DNA of 64,000 nucleotides. It comes from UBA1479 sp040221095 (GTDB lineage Bacteria > Pseudomonadota > Alphaproteobacteria > Rhodospirillales > Casp-alpha2). How positions within the stretch are numbered: the first letter of the stretch is position 1; each line of letters begins with the position of its first letter. Position numbers and translations under genes: made by a program. The notes below the pieces were generated by a model. It had not been told where the DNA came from. It ran no database searches and was given only the letters and a program-made list of their open reading frames with translations. The DNA lies in assembly GCA_040221095.1 (NCBI GenBank), contig JAVJVP010000017.1:1-64000 (forward strand). The letters are read 5' to 3'. This document shows positions 57,988 to 64,000 of the stretch, piece by piece.

Positions 57988-58425
57988 ATGACCCTGCACC
58001 TCATCAAGCTTTCCGTCGGCGTCGAGAGCATCGAGCATCTGGCGCAACTCCAGCAGGCCCGTCTGCAGGCCCGCCGCGAAGCGGGGCAGGAGCCGCGCCT
58101 GTATCACATCACCCGCATGTGGCCCCGGCGCGAGGCGGAGGTTCTCGACGGCGGGTCGATCTATTGGGTGATCAAGCGGGCCGTGCGCTGCCGCCAGCGC
58201 CTTCTGGGTTTCGACGAGACCGTCAACGGCCAGGGCAAACCCGCCTGCGGCCTGGTGCTCGACCCCGAGATCGTGCCCGTGCGGCCGCGCGCGTCGCGTG
58301 CGTTTCAGGGATGGCGCTATCTGAATGCGGCGGACGCGCCGCCGGACCTGGACGGGGACGCGGGCGAGCTGACCGACCTGCCCCCGGAACTGGCAGACGA
58401 ACTGCGTGGCCTGGGCCTGATCTAG
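57988..58425 (+). CDS. DUF1489 family protein
   Basis: This 145-residue alphaproteobacterial protein has unknown function. Family motifs are LHLIKLSVGVESIEHLAQLQ, ITRMWPRREAEVLDGGSIYW, VIKRAVRCRQRLLGFDE and RASRAFQGWRYLNAADAPPD. The last third is acidic and ends with a short helix, LPPELADELRGLGLI. No membrane or signal segment is present. The gene sits alone between the CheY-like and Hpt genes, about 107 bases from the first. The positively charged middle part suggests RNA or nucleotide binding, but this is speculation. Confidence 0.9.
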   Translation: MTLHLIKLSVGVESIEHLAQLQQARLQARREAGQEPRLYHITRMWPRREAEVLDGGSIYWVIKRAVRCRQRLLGFDETVNGQGKPACGLVLDPEIVPVRPRASRAFQGWRYLNAADAPPDLDGDAGELTDLPPELADELRGLGLI

Positions 58426-58633
58426 GCCCTTCCCGAGGGGGGTGACGGTGTTGTGATACACCTGGAAAGGCCGGTATTTCGGGGATTTACAGGGGGGCAA
58501 ACGAGGACGTCGGCAGCCCCGGCAACGGCGACCTTGCCCTGGGCCGTCCGGGCCATGTAGGCTCATTCACGAATCGAGGGAACTTTTGCGCGAGAACGTG
58601 AAATCTCACCGAACGGGCGATCCTGGGAAGAAC

Positions 58634-59128
58634 ATGCCGAAACCGCAGATCATCAATCCACCCAATAAACTGAAATCCAAGGTGTCGATGGGTGGTCCAG
58701 GCGCCGTCGATCCGGAGCGCCTTGCCCGGGCCGAGGCGGTCATTGAAAAGATGACCGCGAATTATCTCGATTGGGTCGAGGCCGACCTGAAGAAGCTTGA
58801 GGTCGAACTGGTGGCGCTCACGCCCGGAATCGCCGATGCCGAGGAGCGGATCGAGCGTATCTACCGCACGTCCCACGACATCAAGGGGCAGGGCGGCAGT
58901 TTCGGCTATCAGCTGATGACCGAGGTCGGCGCCCTGATGTGCCGTTACATCGAGAACATGCAGGGCCCCCTGACCCAGGAAGACATCGACCTGATGAAGC
59001 TCTGCTACAAGTCCATGCGTGCGGTGATTACCGGGCGTCTGTCCGGCGACGGCGGCGAGGCCGGGCGCATGGTGATCGACGGGCTCGGCAAGGTCGCCGC
59101 GAAGGTCAAGGCCGCCGGCGGGGACTGA
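58634..59128 (+). CDS. Orphan histidine phosphotransfer (Hpt) domain protein
   Basis: This 164-residue protein has a single helical-bundle Hpt domain. The phospho-accepting His81 lies in IYRTSHDIKGQGGSFGYQLM, the standard HxxKGxxxxxG pattern. The N-terminal 35 residues are polar and proline rich (KPQIINPPNKLKSKVSMG). ATG at 58634 follows GGGAAG; a TTG at 58586 is an alternative. No kinase is fused or adjacent. The nearest receiver is the CheY-like protein at 57350, which makes a phosphorelay pairing plausible. Confidence 0.88.
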   Translation: MPKPQIINPPNKLKSKVSMGGPGAVDPERLARAEAVIEKMTANYLDWVEADLKKLEVELVALTPGIADAEERIERIYRTSHDIKGQGGSFGYQLMTEVGALMCRYIENMQGPLTQEDIDLMKLCYKSMRAVITGRLSGDGGEAGRMVIDGLGKVAAKVKAAGGD

Positions 59129-59146
59129 TCCGCAGGGGACGCGGCG

Positions 59147-59701
59147 TCAGCCGGTTCCTGCCTCCAACTTTTCCGACATATCCGTCAGCCATTTGATGCG
59201 CTGTTCAAGCGCGTCGATGTCGTGTTCCAGCCACACATTCAACAGGCCGGGATCGGCGGCATGGTGGTCGCGCAGGCTTTGCAGGCGCGCGGCCTCGCCC
59301 TCGGCGGCTTCCAGCAGCAGGTCGACCTGATCCAGCTGGTCATCCTTGGGCAACAGGTGCAGGAAGCGGAACTTCAACGCCATGATCAACTTGTTCATGT
59401 CGTTGGACTGGGCGCGGATGCGCGCGGTCAGAAGCGTCGCCAGTTCCTCGCGCCCGGCCTCGGAAATGGTCAGGACGGCGTTGTCCTCCAGCCCCTTGCC
59501 CTCGGTCGCGGTGACCAAACCCTCGTATTTCAAAAGTTCGATGGACGTGCCCATGACGTCGAGGGATGGCCCCAGGACATGGCTGGTGAAGTGCCGGATT
59601 TCGCCCGCCAGATCACTGTATCGCAGCGGCCCGGACGCCAGCGTGCCCAGCGCGCAGAGGCGCACGGCTTCGCGGGGGGTCAGGGTGTTGTCGGCGTACA
59701 C
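59147..59701 (-). CDS. PadR-like winged-helix regulator
   Basis: This 184-residue protein starts with GTG at 59701 after GAAGG. The first ~90 residues read as a winged helix (REAVRLCALGTLASGPLRYS, MGTSIELLKYEGLVTATEGK, NAVLTISEAGREELATLL) and the rest as helices that would dimerise (LHLLPKDDQLDQVDLLLEAA). The layout is that of PadR regulators, though the similarity is not strong. A 17-base dyad lies just upstream and may be its operator. The gene stands alone. Confidence 0.7.
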   Translation of the reverse strand: MYADNTLTPREAVRLCALGTLASGPLRYSDLAGEIRHFTSHVLGPSLDVMGTSIELLKYEGLVTATEGKGLEDNAVLTISEAGREELATLLTARIRAQSNDMNKLIMALKFRFLHLLPKDDQLDQVDLLLEAAEGEAARLQSLRDHHAADPGLLNVWLEHDIDALEQRIKWLTDMSEKLEAGTG

Positions 59702-59721
59702 GGCGTCGGCACCTTCATAAG

Positions 59722-59738
59722 TTGCGAATGAGTCGCAA
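59722..59738. promoter_or_regulatory. 17-bp dyad TTGCGA-N5-TCGCAA upstream of the PadR-like gene
   Basis: TTGCGA at 59722-59727 and TCGCAA at 59733-59738 are perfect inverted arms with a 5-base spacer (ATGAG). The site is 20 bases ahead of the GTG start. The form recalls Fur-type boxes in alphaproteobacteria, or an autoregulatory operator. Which of these applies is undecided. Confidence 0.5.
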
Positions 59739-59796
59739 GTCTATGGGTAAGTCGAGAGTCTGTCCAGCGGTGGTCGCAGGCGGCGCGGGGACGGCG

Positions 59797-61188
59797 TCAT
59801 CCTGCCTGTTGCGCCGCCCAGGTTTCCGTCTTCTTCAGGGCGCTGTCGAAACGGGACAGAATCTCGCCCACATCCGCCGCCGTGGCGATGAGCGGCGGGC
59901 AGAACGCGATCGAATCGCCGACGGCGCGCAGCACCAATCCCTCATCATAGCAGTATTCCTGGCATTTGGCGCCGATGGCCGTTTCCTTGGACCAAGGGGC
60001 CTTCGTGTCCTTGTCCTTGACCAGTTCGATGGCGCCGATCAGGCCCAGGCCGCGAACCTCGCCGACCAGGGGGCGGTCCTTGAACGCGCGCAGCCCCTGC
60101 TGCAGCGCCGGGGAGACGGCGCGGACATGGCCGACGATGTCCCGTTCCGCATAGATGGCGAGGGTTTCCAGCGCCACAGCCGCCGCCACGGGATGGCCGG
60201 CATAGGTCGATCCGTGGCCGAACACGCCGAAGGATTCGCTCTGCCTGACCAGGTCCTGGTAGATCTCCTCCGAGATCATCAGGGCCGACATGGGGATGTA
60301 GCCGGACGTCAGGGCCTTGGCCATGGTCATCATGTCGGGCTTCATGCCCAGCGTGGTCGTGCCCCACATGTTGCCCGTGCGGCCGAAGCCGCAAATGACC
60401 TCATCGGCGATCAGCATCACGTCGTGGCGTTTCAGGACCGCCTGGATTTTCTCGAAATAGCCCTTGGGCGGCACGATCACGCCGCCGGCGCCCATGACCG
60501 GCTCCGCATAGAAGGCGGCGACGGTTTCCGGGCCTTCGTCCAGGATCTGCTTTTCCAGGTTCTCGGCGCAGCGCGTGGCGAAGGTCTCCTCGTCCTCGCC
60601 GTCCTCGGCGAAGCGGTAGTGATGCGGGCAGTCCGTGTGCAGCACGCGGGCGATGGGCAGGTCGAAATCGCCGTGCAGGTGGGGCAGGCCGGTCAGGCTG
60701 GCGCCGGCCACGGTGACGCCGTGATAGCCCTTTTGCCGCGCGATCAGCTTCTTCTTCTCGGGCCTGCCGCGGGCGTTGTTCACGTACCACACCAGCTTGA
60801 TCGACAGGTCGATGGCTTCCGAGCCCGAATTGGCGAACAGCACCTTGGACATGGGCACGGGGGCCAGTTCGAGGATCTTTTCCGCCAGATCGATGGTCAC
60901 ATCCGGGGTCTTGTGGGCGAATCCGTGATAGTTGGGCAGGCGCGACAGTTCGCGGGTCGCGGCGTCGATCAGGCGCTGTTCGCTGAAGCCCAGCGATACC
61001 GCCCACAGGCCGGCCAGGCCCTCGATGTATTCCTTGCCCGCGTCGTCGTAGATATGGATGCCGTTGCCGCGGCTGACGATCTGCGGCCCGACCTTTTCGT
61101 GCTTCGCCAGGTTGGTGTAGCCGTGCACGTGATAGGCGATGTCGCGGCTGGCGGGGGAATTTCCGGGGGCGGGGCGGGGCGTGGTCAT
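59797..61188 (-). CDS. Class III PLP-dependent aminotransferase
   Basis: This omega-aminotransferase has 463 residues from ATG at 61188, with AGGAAG ahead. Family motifs are GKEYIEGLAGLWAVSLGFSE, LFANSGSEAIDLSIKLVWY, RQKGYHGVTVAGASLTGLP, the PLP Asp in LIADEVICGFGRTGN and the Schiff-base Lys in MTMAKALTSGYIPMSALM. The type fits beta-alanine, putrescine or taurine/GABA:pyruvate aminotransferases. The C-terminal part GLVLRAVGDSIAFCPPLIAT is normal. The donor cannot be fixed from sequence. Confidence 0.93.
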   Translation of the reverse strand: MTTPRPAPGNSPASRDIAYHVHGYTNLAKHEKVGPQIVSRGNGIHIYDDAGKEYIEGLAGLWAVSLGFSEQRLIDAATRELSRLPNYHGFAHKTPDVTIDLAEKILELAPVPMSKVLFANSGSEAIDLSIKLVWYVNNARGRPEKKKLIARQKGYHGVTVAGASLTGLPHLHGDFDLPIARVLHTDCPHHYRFAEDGEDEETFATRCAENLEKQILDEGPETVAAFYAEPVMGAGGVIVPPKGYFEKIQAVLKRHDVMLIADEVICGFGRTGNMWGTTTLGMKPDMMTMAKALTSGYIPMSALMISEEIYQDLVRQSESFGVFGHGSTYAGHPVAAAVALETLAIYAERDIVGHVRAVSPALQQGLRAFKDRPLVGEVRGLGLIGAIELVKDKDTKAPWSKETAIGAKCQEYCYDEGLVLRAVGDSIAFCPPLIATAADVGEILSRFDSALKKTETWAAQQAG

Positions 61189-61328
61189 GGCGGCTTCCTG
61201 ATCGATATGGCGGTGCGGGTGGTTGGCGCGCGCAGTGTGGTCCAAACAGGGGCCGGCCCGCAACGCCGGATGCGGGAATTCATCCGGCGTTGCGTTTGTC
61301 CGGGCGGTCACACGTGGATTATAGGGGC

Positions 61329-62240
61329 TTAGCCGCCGTTGGCGAGGAAGCCTTCCAGGGCATCGGCCACGTCCTCGGCATAAAGGTCGAGGAAGAAATG
61401 GTCGGCGCCGTCGATCATCTTGAACGCGATGCGCTTGTCGTCGGCCTTGCCCGCCATCTTCGCCGGCAGGTCGGCGATGACCGTGTCGTTGGACCCTGCC
61501 ATGACCAGGACGGGGACCTTGATTTCGCCCAGGATCGCGGGCGTGTCGAAGCGCGGGTCCGGGCGGTAGTAGCTGACGAAACTGGCCGCCGCCACCTTGG
61601 CCGTCGGGCAGTAGAGAAGGCCCGGCTTGTCCAGCAACTCGCTGCCCTTGCCGGCCTTGACCAGGGCCTCGGCGACGGCCAGGTCCGGCGCCAGGGGGCG
61701 GCCGTGGGATTTCTCGAAGCCCTGGGCAGCCTTTTCCGCGCTCCAGGTCGCGGGCGCCATCAGCACCAGCCTGGTGAGCAGCGGGTTGCCGCGCTCGGCG
61801 GCGAAACGGGCGGCCTGATTGCCGCCCCGGGAATGGCCGAACAGCACCACGGGTCCGGCGCCCTGGCCCTTCAGCCAGTCCATCCAGGCGGAAATCTCGT
61901 CGAGGGCGTCCAGATGCCGGTGGCGGTGCGGGGTCTTGCAGTCGTACATGCCGTGGCGGTCGTCGATGGCGAGGGACAGGTTGATGGCGAGGGTATTGAG
62001 GCCCCGGTCGTTGAGCACGCCGCGCAGGGTCTTCAGGGTCTCCATGTCGTTATGGGCCAGGGTGCCGTGGACAAGCAGCACCACGCCGTCCTTCAGCGCC
62101 TTGCCGGACGCCAGGTCCAGTTGCGCGTTGAGGGTCTGGGCCACCGGCTTGATGCGGACCTCCTCGGCGGCGGCGGGCAGGGCCGCGGCCAGCAGGGCGA
62201 GCAGGGCAAGGGCAGGGATGAAGGGGCGGAACAGGCGCAT
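61329..62240 (-). CDS. Exported alpha/beta hydrolase
   Basis: This 303-residue protein has a signal peptide (FIPALALLALLAAALPAAAE). The nucleophile elbow is LFGHSRGGNQAARFA, the acid is probably Asp in AGSNDTVIAD and the His is in IDGADHFFLDLY. DGVVLLVHGTLAHNDMETL carries the oxyanion HG motif. The start ATG at 62240 has GGGAG eight bases ahead. An esterase or lipase-like role in the periplasm is likely, the substrate unknown. A perfect TATAAT on the minus strand lies 63 bases upstream. Confidence 0.88.
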   Translation of the reverse strand: MRLFRPFIPALALLALLAAALPAAAEEVRIKPVAQTLNAQLDLASGKALKDGVVLLVHGTLAHNDMETLKTLRGVLNDRGLNTLAINLSLAIDDRHGMYDCKTPHRHRHLDALDEISAWMDWLKGQGAGPVVLFGHSRGGNQAARFAAERGNPLLTRLVLMAPATWSAEKAAQGFEKSHGRPLAPDLAVAEALVKAGKGSELLDKPGLLYCPTAKVAAASFVSYYRPDPRFDTPAILGEIKVPVLVMAGSNDTVIADLPAKMAGKADDKRIAFKMIDGADHFFLDLYAEDVADALEGFLANGG

Positions 62241-62302
62241 GTGGAGGTCTCCCGAGGATGGCGTTTTCACCAGATTACGTTGCCGCGAACACACATTCAA
62301 AG

Positions 62303-62308
62303 ATTATA
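62303..62308 (-). promoter_or_regulatory. -10 element ahead of the alpha/beta hydrolase
   Basis: TATAAT on the minus strand (62303-62308) is a perfect -10, located between the permease stop and the hydrolase start. No good -35 is seen at 16-18 bases, so it may need an activator or be weak. Confidence 0.4.
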
Positions 62309-62324
62309 AACCGTTTCGGGCCGC

Positions 62325-63251
62325 CTAGCGCTTGCCACGCTCCAGCGACCGGGGATCAAGCGCGTCCTGCAAGCCGTCGCCGACGAAGTTGAAGGCGATC
62401 ACCGTGACGAAGATGGCGAGGCCCGGATAGACGGCCAGGGCCGGGGCGTCCCAGATCAGTTCCTGGGCGTTGGTCAGCAGGTTGCCCCAACTGGGCAGGG
62501 GCGGCTGTATGCCGAGGCCGAGGAAGCTCAGCACCGATTCCAGCAGGATCACGTTGCCGACGGACAGCGTCGTCGCGACGATGATGGGCGAGGCCAGATT
62601 GGGCAGGATGTGCACGGTCATGATGCGAAAGGACGATGCTCCCTGGGCCCGCGCCGCCAGGACGAAGGGCCGTTCGCGCAAGGACAGCGCCGTCGCGCGG
62701 ACCAGCCGCGCCACGGTGGTCCAGCCGACCAGGGCCACGATGACGACGATGCGGTACAGGCTCATGCTTTCCGCCTGGGCCGTCTCGGCGGAAAACCCCA
62801 GCTTCTGCAGGTCGATGGCCGCCAGCACGATCAACAGCGGCAGCAGGGGCAGGGCGATGACCCCGTCGGTCACGCGCATGAACAGCGCATCCAGGCGCCC
62901 GCCGAAATAGCCCGACAGCAGCCCCACGGTGGTGCCCAGGACCGCCGCCGTCAGGGCCGCCGCGATGCCGACGAACAGCGACACCCGCCCGCCGTACAGC
63001 AGGCGCAGCAGCACGTCGCGCCCGGCCTCGTCGGTGCCGAGGGGATGGGCCGCGCTCGGCCGGGCCAGACGGTTGAACAGGTCGACCGCGTTGGCGTCGA
63101 TGCCGAGCCAGCCTTCGACGGCGGGGGCGAGCAGGCTCGCGGCGGCGAGCATGGCCAGCACCCCGGCGCTGACCAGGGCGAGGCGGTGGCGCAGGAACCG
63201 CCGCGTGACCAGGGCGAGCGGCGTCGCGGCCATGGCGGCGGGGGCGCTCAT
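62325..63251 (-). CDS. ABC transporter permease, DppC/OppC type
   Basis: This inner-membrane permease belongs to the peptide/nickel class of ABC importers and has 308 residues. The N-terminal segment RHRLALVSAGVLAMLAAASL, then HPLGTDEAGRDVLLRLLYGG (the DppC signature), membrane helices, and the EAA-type coupling loop LAARAQGASSFRIMTVHILP followed by N are all present. The end GDGLQDALDPRSLERGKR is typical. It overlaps the DppB-type gene by four bases. The ATPases and binding protein must lie outside the window or elsewhere. Confidence 0.94.
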   Translation of the reverse strand: MSAPAAMAATPLALVTRRFLRHRLALVSAGVLAMLAAASLLAPAVEGWLGIDANAVDLFNRLARPSAAHPLGTDEAGRDVLLRLLYGGRVSLFVGIAAALTAAVLGTTVGLLSGYFGGRLDALFMRVTDGVIALPLLPLLIVLAAIDLQKLGFSAETAQAESMSLYRIVVIVALVGWTTVARLVRATALSLRERPFVLAARAQGASSFRIMTVHILPNLASPIIVATTLSVGNVILLESVLSFLGLGIQPPLPSWGNLLTNAQELIWDAPALAVYPGLAIFVTVIAFNFVGDGLQDALDPRSLERGKR

Positions 63252-64000
63252 TGCCGCTTCCCTTCGAAGCCGATGCGGGGATCGAGCCAGGCATAGGCGA
63301 GATCGGCCAGGATGTTGCCGACCAGCGTCACCAGGGTGGCCAGCAGCAGGCAGACCAGGGCGAGGTTGAAATCGTTGCCCATGACCGCGTCGAAGGTCAG
63401 CTTGCCCATGCCCGGATAGGCGAAGATGGTTTCCGTGATCAGCGCGCCCGAGAACAGCGTGCCGAAATCCAGGGCGATGATCGTGGTCACCGGGATCAAC
63501 GCGTTGCGGAGCGCATGGCCGAGCACGACCCGCCGTTCGGAAAGACCCTTGGCGCGGGCCGTGCGGATGTAGTCCTGGCGCAGGGTCTCCAGCATGCTGG
63601 ACCGCATATAGCGGGTATGGCCGCCGACGCTGGCCAGGGTCAGGCTGGCCGCCGGCAGGATCAGATAGATCAACTTGTCCGACCAGCCATCCCGGCCCGG
63701 CGTGCCCAGGCCGCCCGCCGGCAGCCAGCCCAGAACCACGGCGAACAGGATGATCAGCAGCAGGCCCAGCCAGAACGACGGAACCGAGATGCCCGCGAAG
63801 GCGAACAGGTTGACCGAATAGTCGCGCACGGAATATGGCCGGACGGCGGCCCAGATGCCGAGCGGCAGGCCGATGCAAAGCGCCAGGGTCAGGCTGATGC
63901 CCAGCAGGGTCAGGGTATTGCCCAGGGCCGGGCCGAGAATGTCGAACACGGGCTTGGCGAACAGGCGGGAGAACCCGAAATCGCCTTGCAGCACGGCGAG
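63248..64000 (-). CDS. ABC transporter permease, DppB/OppB type (5' end outside window)
   Basis: This is the partner permease of the peptide-type importer. About 249 codons are inside the window and the N-terminal part lies beyond base 64000. The readable part starts VLQGDFGFSRLFAKPVFDIL. It includes LALCIGLPLGIWAAVRPYSV, FAGISVPSFWLGLLLIILFA, the coupling loop RTARAKGLSERRVVLGHALR followed by N, and the end AYAWLDPRIGFEGKRQ. The arrangement dppB-dppC with ATGA overlap is standard. The transported substrate is not indicated. Confidence 0.93.
   Translation of the reverse strand, partial: LAVLQGDFGFSRLFAKPVFDILGPALGNTLTLLGISLTLALCIGLPLGIWAAVRPYSVRDYSVNLFAFAGISVPSFWLGLLLIILFAVVLGWLPAGGLGTPGRDGWSDKLIYLILPAASLTLASVGGHTRYMRSSMLETLRQDYIRTARAKGLSERRVVLGHALRNALIPVTTIIALDFGTLFSGALITETIFAYPGMGKLTFDAVMGNDFNLALVCLLLATLVTLVGNILADLAYAWLDPRIGFEGKRQ

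Overview
The window is a G+C-rich bacterial chromosome segment, most likely from an alphaproteobacterium of the Rhodospirillales or a close relative. The evidence is the gene content and order: tuf-S10-spc-secY-adk-alpha operon without rpsD or rpmJ, ATP12-type F1 assembly factor, DUF1489, DUF2336, biotin-dependent propionyl-CoA carboxylase subunits, and CheY-like proteins carrying a GPDRRRR tail. No phage, insertion sequence, CRISPR array or plasmid gene is visible. The species assignment is an inference.

Region 1 (1-14.7 kb) is the translation supercluster: the end of tuf, then rpsJ-rplC-rplD-rplW-rplB-rpsS-rplV-rpsC-rplP-rpmC-rpsQ-rplN-rplX-rplE-rpsN-rpsH-rplF-rplR-rpsE-rpmD-rplO-secY-adk. 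A strong sigma-70 promoter and a terminator-like leader hairpin follow, then rpsM-rpsK-rpoA-rplQ and a clean intrinsic terminator. Region 2 (14.8-19.1 kb) carries a periplasmic Do-type protease, RarA, a CrcB fluoride channel and an RluC-type pseudouridine synthase, tightly packed. Region 3 (19.1-24.1 kb) is a signalling cassette: a near-consensus sigma-54 promoter in front of an OmpR-type response regulator, a DUF2336 protein and a soluble PAS histidine kinase. An apparent small-RNA locus and two tandemly duplicated OmpA-type lipoproteins facing the other way follow it.

Region 4 (24.3-46 kb) has a HAD phosphatase, AsmA, ATP12, a CheY-like regulator, pccB, a YdbH-type AsmA-like protein, a dioxygenase/CoA-transferase pair under a GntR-like palindrome, and an HxlR regulator with two operator-like dyads. 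It continues with an Old Yellow Enzyme, an HI0933 flavoprotein, an N-carbamoyl-D-amino-acid hydrolase with a quinone reductase, pccA-acyP and a chemoreceptor. Both carboxylase subunits are present but about 11 kb apart.

Region 5 (46-57.3 kb) holds a GlcG/HbpS-like protein divergent from a metallo-beta-lactamase-fold protein with a degenerate metal site, lipB, tRNA-Leu(GAG) and mgtE. A LiuR-like MerR regulator with a perfect 16-bp operator then heads a collinear acyl-CoA catabolism run (thioesterase, thiolase, SDR, DsbA-like isomerase, rhodanese, enoyl-CoA hydratase). Region 6 (57.3-64 kb) has a second CheY-like protein with the same tail, DUF1489, an orphan Hpt protein, a PadR-like regulator, a class III aminotransferase, an exported alpha/beta hydrolase and a peptide-type ABC permease pair cut by the window end.

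The most interesting candidates are the sigma-54/RR/DUF2336/HK cassette, the pair of tailed CheY proteins with an orphan Hpt, the metallo-beta-lactamase fold that has lost most of its first metal motif, and several perfect palindromes in front of metabolic genes. All functions are from sequence reading alone; no searches were run.
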